Shown one piece after another: positions 29,884-39,614 of a stretch of DNA of 64,000 bases. The position numbers and the translations under genes were made by a program. Source of the DNA: Saccharomycopsis crataegensis (lineage: Eukaryota > Ascomycota > Saccharomycetes > Ascoideales > Saccharomycopsidaceae); the NCBI RefSeq assembly GCF_037102585.1, contig NW_027043819.1, forward strand, positions 1,674,001 to 1,738,000, given 5' to 3'. Each line of letters opens with the position of its first letter. Positions within the stretch are counted from its first letter, which is position 1. Under the pieces are notes generated by a model. It searched no databases and was not told the DNA's origin. It saw only the letters and a program-made list of their open reading frames with translations.

Positions 29884-31515
29884 TCAGTTCAAGTCATCTT
29901 CCCATTCAACACACTTCCCCAACCAATTGAACTTTTTGCACTTATGCTCAACACTACTACTGCTAGTAGCCAGACAGGTAGTACAAGACTTATACTTCGA
30001 AGAGGATGGAACCTTGGTAGTACTTGTTTTGTACTTATCATCTGAATCGTCAACCACGTACTTCCAATTGAAACAATCCTGACATGGCGATGGCATACGA
30101 CATTCAGCAGTCTCGTTATACTTCATGATCACATCATCAATAACCGCATGGATCCTATGATTGTAAATGCTAACCGACCACCCCAAATCTGTAACTGTAT
30201 CATAAATGCAAGTTTTCCCACTGTGACATTGTGATTCCATAGCATAGCCACCAAGCGAACACGTAGAACTGGCCCCATTGCAAACCCCCATAAATATTGG
30301 GTCACCAGTGTTACCAAAGTGCCACACATGTTCCCAATCACTTGGAAGTCCTGGTGGTACAGGCAAGTGAAGTCTTTTTGTAGCAAGTAGATCACCAGGA
30401 GCTTGAAAAGTGACGGCTGGCAACCCGTAAGTTCTGGCTAATAAAGCAGATAAAGCTCCTCCTAAAGAGTGGCCAGTAACCCAAACGTTAGCTTTAGGGT
30501 AATGAGAAGTCACATTACGATACAAATCTAAAACCGCTTGGTAATATCTATCATCACGACGGAGTTCCTTTTCGAGACATTTTTGATCACAGGTATAAGA
30601 GCTTTTGTAACAATCACAAACTGTTGTCCAAAGGTAGCTGACCCTAGCACAACAGCAAGAAAATAAGAGATTGTCATTAATTTTATCGTTATTCACGGTA
30701 TCACTACCATCTAATGTGGTAACTTCATCATTGTTGTATTCCAAACTTTCGATAATCTGAGCCCCATCAACATCTAATTTGGAAACATATGCGGCGCTGG
30801 TACCCTTGATGGAAATCACCACAATTGATTCATCTTCATTTACAAACACATGGCCTCTAAGACCGTCACTCATCCAGCCATAGCTACTCTCATTGTGCCA
30901 GGGAATACCAACATCCTTCCAATCTCCGGTGCCTGGCAAACCAACATACGCATTAGAAGCCATAATTGCCAAGTTCAAAACGGTATTTTTATCAGTAACG
31001 TTTGGCACCGGCGAAACTTCATCGATCCATTCAAGCTCCACCTTATTGATGTTGGCGATATCAGAGTGTATATATTTGAGATAAGACTCTATGGTATCGG
31101 GAGAACGATCTTCGAGTCGGCGAAATGGGAAAGCAGGATCAACATTTAAAGGGATTTTAGCAGTCCAGGGACTGACATCTTGAAAGGAATCTGGAACGCT
31201 CAGCTGCTGTAGATCAGAACCAGAGAATCTTTTAGCTTCAAGCTGGTGGCGACTTATGAAATCCGGGGTGATATCAAGCCGGCGATGCACTTTATAGTGT
31301 TCTCCTGCTCCATGGTGATAAATATGCTTTATCTGGAAGGTTTGGTTGGGAATGGAAGAAGTGGCAGCTGCTCCACTGTAATCAGGGTTCTCTGTATTTG
31401 CTTTTGAATGATGGGGCTGATATCCCGAGAGAAGACTAGATAATCGATTATCGACCTGACTTATTATAAAAAGAAGTGCTACCAAAGCAATTGTTTTGGG
31501 AAGACCATAGCTCAT
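29884..31515 (-). CDS. ATG15: Vacuolar phospholipase / autophagic lipase Atg15
   Basis: 543 residues. An N-terminal signal anchor (TIALVALLFIISQV) precedes a lumenal region with the Atg15-specific FQIKHIYHHGAGEHYKVHRR. The class 3 lipase core has the nucleophile elbow VTGHSLGGALSALLA (Ser about 350), and the strongly conserved NDNLLFSCCCARVSYLWTTV and RLHLPVPPGLPSD segments are present. Asp in DPIFMG and His in YNHRIHAVIDD fit the remaining triad. The C-terminus is Ser/Thr-rich with C-x-x-C pairs and ends in a conserved NWLGKCVEWEDD. The enzyme reaches the vacuole by the multivesicular-body route and degrades autophagic bodies. Only two CTG codons were found in the frame, both in variable Ser/Gln-rich parts. 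Confidence 0.95.
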   Translation of the reverse strand: MSYGLPKTIALVALLFIISQVDNRLSSLLSGYQPHHSKANTENPDYSGAAATSSIPNQTFQIKHIYHHGAGEHYKVHRRLDITPDFISRHQLEAKRFSGSDLQQLSVPDSFQDVSPWTAKIPLNVDPAFPFRRLEDRSPDTIESYLKYIHSDIANINKVELEWIDEVSPVPNVTDKNTVLNLAIMASNAYVGLPGTGDWKDVGIPWHNESSYGWMSDGLRGHVFVNEDESIVVISIKGTSAAYVSKLDVDGAQIIESLEYNNDEVTTLDGSDTVNNDKINDNLLFSCCCARVSYLWTTVCDCYKSSYTCDQKCLEKELRRDDRYYQAVLDLYRNVTSHYPKANVWVTGHSLGGALSALLARTYGLPAVTFQAPGDLLATKRLHLPVPPGLPSDWEHVWHFGNTGDPIFMGVCNGASSTCSLGGYAMESQCHSGKTCIYDTVTDLGWSVSIYNHRIHAVIDDVIMKYNETAECRMPSPCQDCFNWKYVVDDSDDKYKTSTTKVPSSSKYKSCTTCLATSSSSVEHKCKKFNWLGKCVEWEDDLN

Positions 31516-31784
31516 TTGTAATTAGGGGCGTTTGAATATGTATTTTTTTCTCTTTGGGTGTTTGTATTTTTATTGAGAAACCAGAACTACAGAAAGAATG
31601 TTGATAAAATTGGTATTGGAAAGAGGAAGAAGCGTTCTTTTTTTGATGATCCTTCCCGCTTCACACTTTTTTTTTTTGATAAGCTCCACGTGATAGAGGC
31701 TTACCAGATAAAACGTCATTTTCTAATTATCCCAATATATTAAAGAGCTATAAAATAAATATTGTATGTATAAGTTTGTGTTAC
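31516..31784. other. ATG15 promoter region
   Basis: 269 bases between the ATG15 start and the stop of the aminotransferase gene. It contains a T tract at 31669-31678 followed by GATAAG (31678-31683) and a CACGTGATA site (31687-31695). No gene. Confidence 0.5.
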
Positions 31785-33155
31785 CTATTTAAATTCTGCC
31801 TCAGTTTCGATAAGCGACTTCTTCAAAAGGGACACAATCTCATCGATAGTTTGCGCATCGACGTTGAAGTTTGGTGCCAAAATGATATGTTCACCAGCTT
31901 CCCCATCAATAGTACCATGACAAGGCATGATCCCAAGACCGTTCTTCCAGGCATTTTCTGTAAGAACATCGACAAAATTCAAGGATGGATCATAAGGAAT
32001 ACCGTTTTCTTTATCCTTCATGAATTCCACCGCCCAAAACATCCCTTTCCCTCTAATGTCGGCGACACTTTCCATCCCACCAATGCTTTCTTGCAACCCT
32101 TGTTCCAATCTTTTCGCCATTTTCTGAATGTTGTCATAAAGGTTATTGGTTTTAACGTATTTTTGAACCGCGTAGCCGGCAGCACAAGCGGTTGGGTGGG
32201 CTTGGTAGGTTTGACGACTCATGAAATTCCCACTACCTTTTTCAAGACAATCGGCAATATCTTTGTGCACCACAAGGCCAGATAATGGAAGATACCCACT
32301 ACCAATGGACTTACCAAAAGTGGAAATGTGTGGAGAGAGTTTATGCCAGTCAGCTTCGTCGGCCAATTGCTCCCAAGCGAAAAAGGATCCCAATCTACCT
32401 GAACCGCACATGACTTCGTCAGTGACCAATAAGGCCCCATATTTTTCACAAACGGCCTTGACCCCTTCAAAATAACCAAGGGGTGGTAAAGCACAACCAC
32501 AAGTACTACCGCTCATGGTTTCGGCGAAAAAGGCCAACACGGTATCAGGGCCGATTTCTTGGAATTTATCATCAAGTTCTTTAATCAATCTGGCACAATA
32601 TTGTTCTTCAGTTTCGTCTTTTTCCTTGAGATGGAAGCTGAATGGGGTGCTAACTTTATGAAATCTTCTTTCATCGAACATTGCTTTGTAGTCTCTCATT
32701 CTGATTTTATGACCACTAAGAGACATGGCACCAAATGAGTTACCATGATACGATCTGTCTCTGGAAATGATATTGATTCTTTGGGGTTGGCCTCTTTCGA
32801 CGGTGTATTGTCTGGCCAACTTGAGAGCGGTTTCGTTGGCTTCTGATCCAGAATTGTAAAAACAAGCTTTATCAAACCCAAGCTCGGCGTATCTAGGATG
32901 TTCTAAAATAATCTCTGCCAATTTTTCAGCGGAGTCAGAAGTGTAGGCGGAAGAATGAGCGTATTGCAAAGTGTTGAGCTGTTGAGTGATAGCATCGATA
33001 ATTTCTTTATTGGAGTGACCGACAGAAGTAACAGCAGCACCTCCAACGGCATCCAAGATTTTGGACCCGTCTTCAAGATAGATGTATGGACCTTCAGCTT
33101 TGACCGCCAATGGGGGCTGACTTGTCAATTTTCTGTGAAAGACCTTTGTGACCAT
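31785..33155 (-). CDS. Class III (omega-type) PLP-dependent aminotransferase
   Basis: 456 residues, full length for fold-type I class III aminotransferases. Visible motifs are the cofactor loop FYNSGSEANETALKLARQY, the SYHGNSFGAMSLSG segment, the Asp in ALLVTDEVMCGSGRLGSFFA that pairs with the pyridine nitrogen, and the Schiff-base Lys in STFGKSIGSGYLPLSG (about residue 282). The C-terminal small domain has IRGKGMFWAVEF. It resembles the fungal and bacterial branch acting on omega-amino acids, diamines or beta-alanine-like substrates, not the yeast ornithine or GABA enzymes. No targeting peptide is obvious. GATAAG elements upstream (33308, 33732, 33756) suggest nitrogen-source control. The substrate is not determined by sequence. 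Confidence 0.88.
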   Translation of the reverse strand: MVTKVFHRKLTSQPPLAVKAEGPYIYLEDGSKILDAVGGAAVTSVGHSNKEIIDAITQQLNTLQYAHSSAYTSDSAEKLAEIILEHPRYAELGFDKACFYNSGSEANETALKLARQYTVERGQPQRINIISRDRSYHGNSFGAMSLSGHKIRMRDYKAMFDERRFHKVSTPFSFHLKEKDETEEQYCARLIKELDDKFQEIGPDTVLAFFAETMSGSTCGCALPPLGYFEGVKAVCEKYGALLVTDEVMCGSGRLGSFFAWEQLADEADWHKLSPHISTFGKSIGSGYLPLSGLVVHKDIADCLEKGSGNFMSRQTYQAHPTACAAGYAVQKYVKTNNLYDNIQKMAKRLEQGLQESIGGMESVADIRGKGMFWAVEFMKDKENGIPYDPSLNFVDVLTENAWKNGLGIMPCHGTIDGEAGEHIILAPNFNVDAQTIDEIVSLLKKSLIETEAEFK

Positions 33156-34330
33156 GTTTGTGAATAGAGGTAAGTGAAATTTGTTTGCTTGTAGTGTAAC
33201 GGTTAGTTATGTTAGTTGTAATAATTAGAAACTTTCCTGTTGTTCGGAGTTTCGAGGTTATTATATAGTTGAATTATGCGGAAGAATGTCGGTGATTTTT
33301 CCGTCACTGATAAGCATGCGCAATCACTGGTACCATTTTATCTGGAAATCATCTCCAAAGTCTTCATTGAAAATAGTCTAGCAGCCTCACATTATGGAAA
33401 CACTATATATATTGTTTACAATTGGGAACGAGTCTATTCACCACCAACCAATGTACGGTGTCATATTGAATCACAAGGGGGTTTCCCTAGGGATATCTAT
33501 CGCCAACATAAAATCCCGCTCCACCCCCTATTTTCTCGGATCTCTTGCAGTATGGGGAGAGAAGTTATCGTTAGTCATTTCATTTCATTGCCGGTGGTTT
33601 GAATGTTTCGTACTAATCTAGAGACTCGCTCTACTGATTTTGAACATCCTTAAGAGTGTATCCATCTATCAGTAAATAGAATACCAAATGAATGTTCGAG
33701 TGAAGTGTTTCTTCCAAAGTAATGGCAATGTCTTATCTTTGGAAATCAATGGAAAGATAAGATGGGGTATTGCAATGTCAACTTGGCAATATTTCTAAAT
33801 GAAAAATCTTTTCATAATTACATGGGAGTTTTGAAGTTGGCTCACTTTTCTAAAGAGAAAGACTAGTCCAGGGGTTGGATTGTTTTTTGTTTTTTTTTTA
33901 TTTCTTCTTGTAGGTAGTAGAAAGGGTGGAAACATTCCTTTTCATCTTACATAGGCTACATCATATCGGCAAAATGTATCAAAGTAGTGGTGTGATTAAA
34001 TAAGACGACGAAGTAAAAAGTTTTAAATGTGTTTTTAACTTTATCAACTACAAAATAATAATGTAGAAAGATAAAGCAAACTTCTGGGTAATAAAATAAG
34101 GATATGCAAATTGCAAATCATAAAAAAGGCATAATAGGAATCAAGCCCACGTAATCTCATCTAAGCATAAGTCACGAAGGTACAGAGAAATGAATGATAA
34201 ATGTTTTGTGTGTAGAGTACTCATTCAGTGACTTCTTAAACTTTCATTTTTTAGTGTGTCACAGATATCATATTCCGGAATGAATATCTCCAAGAAAAAA
34301 AAAAAATTTCTGCGGCTATTTTTTTTCTTC
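33156..34330. other. Upstream region of the aminotransferase
   Basis: 1.18 kb. It contains a GATAAG at 33308-33313, an inverted pair of GATA sites at 33731-33762 and T/A-rich runs. Frames of 75-108 codons at 33276-33621 overlap each other and lack coding character. The region probably carries the aminotransferase promoter (left) and the 3' flank of the small gene at 34331. Confidence 0.6.
33731..33762. promoter_or_regulatory. Inverted GATA-factor sites (perfect 10-base arms)
   Basis: TCTTATCTTT and AAAGATAAGA form a perfect inverted repeat separated by 12 bases, so two GATAAG sites face each other. Gln3/Gat1-type activators and Dal80-type repressors of nitrogen catabolism bind such pairs. 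The pair is about 580 bases upstream of the aminotransferase ATG. Confidence 0.5.
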
Positions 34331-34765
34331 TCATTTGCGATTATCAGAGAAATAGACGGGCGAGTGGAATTTTATAGCAGTACTAAAGCGTCGAGTATGA
34401 TAACGAGTTGACCTTCTTTCTGTAGTTGTTGCCTTGGATTTAGGAGATATGCTGGGCACTTTTCCAACTTCACCATGATACCTAATTCCCGATTTATCTT
34501 CATTATGTTTATTACTGGCCGATGAAGTACACCTCTCATGATTCCCGCTAAAAGACAAAGTGCTTAAATCAGTCAAGAAGTAAGGATTATTGTCATCATT
34601 AAATACAATAGTAGTATCTGTTATGGATTTCGTTGGTGTGACCACCAAACAACCTTTTAAAGGTTGATTGGCTCTTTGGTTGTCATTGGAAAGTGTACTG
34701 GACAGCGAAGTACTGGATTGGATTCCTAGAAGATAACATTCACGCCCGGGATCCTTGATTATCAT
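34331..34765 (-). CDS. Hypothetical small basic protein
   Basis: An ATG-initiated frame of 144 residues, rich in Ser, Thr, Asn and basic residues, with no membrane segment or recognisable domain. The C-terminal part is strongly basic (TTTERRSTRYHTRRFSTAIK). The composition is not that of a homopolymer artefact and the frame lies alone in a 2.1-kb gap, so a small lineage-specific gene is possible. Chance cannot be excluded. Confidence 0.35.
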   Translation of the reverse strand: MIIKDPGRECYLLGIQSSTSLSSTLSNDNQRANQPLKGCLVVTPTKSITDTTIVFNDDNNPYFLTDLSTLSFSGNHERCTSSASNKHNEDKSGIRYHGEVGKVPSISPKSKATTTERRSTRYHTRRFSTAIKFHSPVYFSDNRK

Positions 34766-35333
34766 TTTTGTATATTGTTTGCCGTGATCGTAACTTTGGA
34801 TGTTTATCTTTTTTTGGGTGTGTCAAAAAGGTGGGAGGGGTATCTTTAAATGTTTCAGGTATAATATGTGGAAATATTTGGCAGTTGCTCAACACAGGAA
34901 AATAAATATGGACAAATCAAGCTGTAAATAGGACAACAACAAAAAAAAAAAAAAAGTAGTGTACAGAAGTCTGACGTTTCTTTTATCATATACACTCATA
35001 TATAAAGCCTCGGTGAACTGCGTTGTAATGAAAATAGCTTTAGGAGGATGTGTTCCAGAATATTTGGCTGTTATTCACTGAGGTATATCACAGACCCCAC
35101 CATTCAATGGATATGTGATTAGGCACTGGTGATGATACTTTCGTTATTGTCATGTTGGGAAACTGTGCGGGTTACAAATACACCAGCACGTGTTGGGCGC
35201 ATTTTTGTTGTTGTTTGTGCCAAGGCTGGATGGATTACAATCTGACCTAAATTGCAAAGGCTCCAAAAACACCTGCGCATTTTGCAGAGCTTACAAAAAT
35301 TTTTTCTTAAAAAAACAAATCGTAGAATGGAAT
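34766..35333. other. Intergenic region
   Basis: 568 bases between the start of the small hypothetical gene and the stop of the MCH-type transporter, both minus strand. It has an A tract near 34941-34955 and TATATAAA near 34998-35005. The 83-codon frame at 35190 overlaps the transporter 3' end and lacks support. Confidence 0.5.
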
Positions 35334-36788
35334 TCAGACTTTCTGTTTATGTCTCACTGTAAAGAGATTTTCTATAACCATCGCCATTGGTACTTTCGTT
35401 TGCACATCTTCTCCAAGGTCTGGATTTTTAAAGCCTGTTAGTTTGTCTTTGGCAATAATATAAGCTCTCAACACCAAAGCCCAAAAGCCAGACATGAAAA
35501 AACACAACCCAGCAAACATCGCCACCCAGGTATATTGTCCTGGCGCCTCCTTATGTTTCCTCAAGGATAAACCGATCACCGGAGACACCACCCCAGACGC
35601 CCCAAGAACCAGATATGCCATACCGTATGCCACTTGAAGTTTTCTTAATCCAACAATACGAGGAACGACAGCAGGAAGGGCACCAAGCACGAACCCTGCG
35701 ATGAAGCCAATAACTATGCCAAAGACATACATGGTAGGCAAATTGCGGGCAGGAATCCACATTGCAAAACAGAGAAGGGATGCAAAGAAATAAATAAAGG
35801 TTGCAGTGGTCACTGGACCAAACTTATCACTGATCACCCCCGTCGATGGACGACCGATTATTGCCCCTACGTTGAACAACACAATGGTAATGGAACCTTG
35901 TCTGGCTGTATAACCAAGGGCAACCGTAGAGTTAGTCATACTGTATTGAGTGGTAACGTATGCCAACATAGTGAACATGAGCCATAATAACATCACAATA
36001 AATGGGAATGAAAAAAGAATTTTAGTGTCTAAGGGCTTGAATTCTGGTTTGATTTTTTCATTTCTGGTGCGAATCAATAAAGAGCAAACAGTACATACTG
36101 AAATAACCATAAATGATTGAATTCTTCTAGCCCATGCAACTCCCCATTCTTCAATAATCTTTTGAATAGCCAAATTGAACATGATTCCACCAAGACCAGT
36201 ACCACTTGCACCCAATAATAAAGCTCTCGAACGATACTTTTCAAACCATTGAGGGATAATTACAGGAATAGGAGTGGATACTAGGGCAAGCCCAAACCCC
36301 ATAAGGATCCCTTGACCTAAATACAATTGCCAAATCTCCTTGCAGTACGAGGATGTAAATAGGGCGACAAACTGAAATAATCCTGCAAGAAACACCACAA
36401 AGTTAGCAGAAGTGATCCCCACTAAGTACGTATTAACTGGAGCAAAAACAAACCCTATTCCGAAAGCTAGACCACCGATAGCGGCATAATCCACTGCTGA
36501 TGCGTGGAATGTGTTGTGTTGAAGATAGTTTGATAGATAGATAGAGAAAGCAGTATTACCACCCCAGCAAATGAACGAGGTCATGAAATACGAGAAAACG
36601 CACATCCAACCCCAGAATGTCCCGTCAGGAATCGCAAAATCCTTGACACCAAAGGTTTCTTGAGTCATTGTGCTATCTGAGGGTTTTTCACCTATAAAGG
36701 ACTCAGGATCATGTGTATATTCTTTGATCCCTCCATCATTCTGGGATTTCTTACCAGAGAGGTCTTGCAGAATTCTGTCAGCTATCAT
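35334..36788 (-). CDS. MFS carrier of the monocarboxylate-transporter-like (MCH) family
   Basis: 484 residues with twelve predicted membrane helices after a cytosolic N-terminal tail of about 60 residues. The family start motif DGTFWGWMCVFSYFMTSFIC (compare DGGWGWVV in MCT/MCH carriers) is followed by YLSNYL, GQGILMGFGLALVSTPIPVI, YRSRALLLGASGTGLGGIMF and, in the second half, GAIIGRPSTGVISDKFGP, which is the MFS loop signature. The C-terminus is short and basic. Yeast Mch/Esbp6 proteins carry small solutes, riboflavin in the case of Mch5, and none is a proven monocarboxylate carrier, so the substrate is open. It is located at the plasma or vacuolar membrane by family analogy. Confidence 0.85.
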   Translation of the reverse strand: MIADRILQDLSGKKSQNDGGIKEYTHDPESFIGEKPSDSTMTQETFGVKDFAIPDGTFWGWMCVFSYFMTSFICWGGNTAFSIYLSNYLQHNTFHASAVDYAAIGGLAFGIGFVFAPVNTYLVGITSANFVVFLAGLFQFVALFTSSYCKEIWQLYLGQGILMGFGLALVSTPIPVIIPQWFEKYRSRALLLGASGTGLGGIMFNLAIQKIIEEWGVAWARRIQSFMVISVCTVCSLLIRTRNEKIKPEFKPLDTKILFSFPFIVMLLWLMFTMLAYVTTQYSMTNSTVALGYTARQGSITIVLFNVGAIIGRPSTGVISDKFGPVTTATFIYFFASLLCFAMWIPARNLPTMYVFGIVIGFIAGFVLGALPAVVPRIVGLRKLQVAYGMAYLVLGASGVVSPVIGLSLRKHKEAPGQYTWVAMFAGLCFFMSGFWALVLRAYIIAKDKLTGFKNPDLGEDVQTKVPMAMVIENLFTVRHKQKV

Positions 36789-37577
36789 GTCTTAAAGCAA
36801 AAGCTGAGATAGTGAATAATCTCTGAAATTGCAATTCATAAATCCTTAATGCCTGATCATTCAATAGGGTATGCGGTTGTAGATTTATATATCCTTTTCT
36901 ATTTTTTCTTTTTTTTTCTCACTTTTTATAGTCATACATGGTTATTGGGGTATATCACCACGCATTATTAAACCTTCTGTTGAAGTTGTCAAAAATGCTC
37001 ACAGCTAGCAGGAGTCCGATAATTAATACAGACGTGTTGCATCAAAGTAAAATAAACAATAGCTGAGACACAGGAGTCCGAAAATCATACATTACAGATA
37101 CATGTATGTTGTCGAGCCAGGCAGCAGGTGAGAGACACGGCAACCATATACGCAAATAGAAAGCACCATAAATGAGAATATGAAAATGAATATTCTCGCA
37201 AATGTAATGATAAGGTGACCAGGATGCATGCAGACAAAAAAACAAGCTAGTCTCCGGCAATAAGAGCAGGGAGCCTGAGCCTGAGCCGGAGCTTGAGATT
37301 GGCTTCGAGTGCTGGCAATGGCCTGGATGAGGTGTTGCTATAATTACAGGACATTCGTCCTTATCTTACATAGTTGTTGAGATACAGCTAGGTACTCTAT
37401 AGAGTCGGTACGATAAAAAAAAAACAAGATGTCTATAGAAAGATGAATTGCAAAGCTAAAAAGACACAATTGCCAATTAAAAATGAAAAATGGAAAATGG
37501 AAAATGAAAAAAAAGGGCGTAAAAAAAGAAAAGAAAAGTCTATGAAAAATATCTATTTGCTAACCGATAATACCCGC
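36789..37577. other. Intergenic region, MCH-type gene promoter
   Basis: 789 bases. It includes a TTTATATATCC box near 36884, two copies of CAGGAGTCCGA(T/A)AA (near 37009 and 37071), and the GC-richer GAGCCTGAGCCTGAGCCGGAGC (37272-37293), a short near-tandem repeat. No gene; the A-rich frame at 37443 is an artefact. Confidence 0.5.
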
Positions 37578-39614
37578 TCACAATCCATGTTCTTCTTCTT
37601 CCTCTTCAAGATTGGATTTCAGTTTGGTTTTCGTAGACTTATGAGTAGTGGTCGGAGTGTCAATATGAACAGACTCGACAGTAGGAGTGTTGATGTGAAC
37701 GGAAACTGTTGGGGTATTAATATGAACGGAACCAACGGCCTCCGTGGTGTCGATTTTTACGGATGTTGCAACCTCTGTGGCTTGGGCAGTGGCGGTAGCA
37801 CTAGTAATAGTCACTCCGCTGGATGCTTTTTTTATTGCTCCGGCAGCATCGACGGCTCCAGCGGCACCAGCAATCTCAATGGCTCCATCTTCAAGTTCCT
37901 TGTTAGCTGAATTAGTGGCCTTGGTCGTGGCAGTTGCAGCGGAATCATCGGCGACCGTTCCAGTAGCAGAGCCGGTGGTAGTAACAGAGTCAGTAGCGGT
38001 AGCAGAATCTGTTTCACTAGCGGACGAAGACTCACTGGAAGTACCGGTGGCAGTGGCAGTGGCGACAGTAAAAGTCGAACTGGTGATCATCACCGGACCT
38101 TTCCCAGCAATGACCGATCCAGCACCTCCAGGAACCACAACGTTGGATTCAGAGACAGATCCCACTTTAAGAGCTGACAGAATAGTACTGGATTGGGCTA
38201 ATCCGATGGTATCCAACTCATAATCATAATAAACATATGCAGCGGACAAAAATGGAGCCCCCAACACAAAATCTTCACCTCCCATAAGTTTAGTGACACA
38301 ATAGTCGCCATACCCTGTCGTGGTAACAAGCATTGAATAAGGAACAATGATCGATTGGGTACCCACAGTGATGATCAAATCTGCACCATAGCCGTTTTCT
38401 GCTGCTTTTTCAGTTTCTTCTTCTGCTTCTTCTTTTTCGGTAGTTGAGGCTTTCTTAGAGTTTTCAGCGGCTTCAGCTTCCGCAGCTTCTATCGTAGCGA
38501 GACATGGCCCTAAATATTTGTTGAGTTCGGCATTGTATGTTAATCCAACAAACTTGGTTCCCACAGGAACGTTAATAAATGGCATTCCGGTATCAATAAA
38601 TGTCTCTTTGGTCAGAATAGAAACGACATCTTTCCCGTATTTCATAGAGGAAATAGTGAGCATCAATTGGTATTTTTCGGAATCGGCGATCGCTTGATGA
38701 ATCACCATGTCGCCGCTGAATTTTTTGGTATCAACACCGCCAAATAAGACTCTCCCTTGAGTCTCACCCGTAACATACGCTGCATTATTACGGAACACCC
38801 CAATGGAATTCTTACCAATGGTTCCTTGAGATTTCAAACTCCCAATCCATGTTTCGTGGCTGGTCCATTTATCTACCCCAGCACCAAAGATCCCGAATGT
38901 TGAACTTGTGTAAGCCCATCCAAAGTCGGCTTTTTTAATAGAAGTTCCTTGATCCAACTTCACAGTGTCACTAAACCAATCACCAAGGGCCCAATTTATA
39001 TTCTCACCACTTCCATAGAATTCATCCATGATTTCCGATAAATTACTTTTCGTAGAAGAAAGAGTAGGATTCCAGCTGTATATGTCGCTTGATTTACTAC
39101 CTTGCAACGTCAGATTTCTCAAATTACTAAGAACAAGAGAATAAGCAACGGTTCCTGTTTGCAGCGCCTCCAAAACTGTGTTGGTAGAACCAGTACCCGA
39201 AAGCAAACCACTAAATAAGCCACGTTTGTTGATCATCAGGCTGAGGAATTTCCCAACAGAATTGGTGACAAGAGTAAGGCCATCAGTGGATGGAGTATAT
39301 TTAGCGCCCATCCCAAAGATCAGGGGCACCCAGGAATCACAACTTCCTGTATCAAGCATCATAACAACCGAATGGCCAGGAGTACCAATCAGAACTTTAT
39401 TGAACACATATTGGCCAACAACGATTAAATCCGACTCAAGGTATCTTGAAGTGGTGGTTGTTCTTTTCAGAAGCTCTTGAGCATAACCTGGAAGCTCTGT
39501 TAAGCCATCAGAGCTAGAATCATTTGCCTTAAAATAGGCTGGGGCACCAAGGACATTATGGGCTTGAAGAAATAAGAGGATAAGGATCTGGAAGCTTAAA
39601 CTGTACGATAACAT
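37578..39614 (-). CDS. Secreted aspartyl-protease-like protein (yapsin/SAP, family A1)
   Basis: 678 residues with a signal peptide (FQILILLFLQAHNVLGAPA), a short propeptide ending in a Kex2-type Lys-Arg (QELLKR, then TTTT) and a pepsin-like domain of about 440 residues. The first active-site motif MMLDTGSCDSWVP (Asp88) is intact. The second reads FIDTGMPFINVP (Asp341), with Met where Ser/Thr is normal. The flap segment (NWALGDWFSDTVKL) appears to have Trp where A1 enzymes usually have Tyr. A charged Glu/Ala/Lys insert (about 370-405) sits in the C-lobe, at the place where yapsins carry a loop. The tail is Ser/Thr/Ala-rich with three SVHI(N/D)TPT units and ends in acidic EEEEEEHGL; there is no GPI signal. 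Activity is uncertain. Confidence 0.82.
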   Translation of the reverse strand: MLSYSLSFQILILLFLQAHNVLGAPAYFKANDSSSDGLTELPGYAQELLKRTTTTSRYLESDLIVVGQYVFNKVLIGTPGHSVVMMLDTGSCDSWVPLIFGMGAKYTPSTDGLTLVTNSVGKFLSLMINKRGLFSGLLSGTGSTNTVLEALQTGTVAYSLVLSNLRNLTLQGSKSSDIYSWNPTLSSTKSNLSEIMDEFYGSGENINWALGDWFSDTVKLDQGTSIKKADFGWAYTSSTFGIFGAGVDKWTSHETWIGSLKSQGTIGKNSIGVFRNNAAYVTGETQGRVLFGGVDTKKFSGDMVIHQAIADSEKYQLMLTISSMKYGKDVVSILTKETFIDTGMPFINVPVGTKFVGLTYNAELNKYLGPCLATIEAAEAEAAENSKKASTTEKEEAEEETEKAAENGYGADLIITVGTQSIIVPYSMLVTTTGYGDYCVTKLMGGEDFVLGAPFLSAAYVYYDYELDTIGLAQSSTILSALKVGSVSESNVVVPGGAGSVIAGKGPVMITSSTFTVATATATGTSSESSSASETDSATATDSVTTTGSATGTVADDSAATATTKATNSANKELEDGAIEIAGAAGAVDAAGAIKKASSGVTITSATATAQATEVATSVKIDTTEAVGSVHINTPTVSVHINTPTVESVHIDTPTTTHKSTKTKLKSNLEEEEEEHGL

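Noticed and set aside
35190-35441. Frame with a C-x-x-C pair (NTCAFCRAY) suggesting a small zinc protein
   Set aside because: It overlaps the end of the MCH-type transporter gene, is short and lacks a matching second pair.
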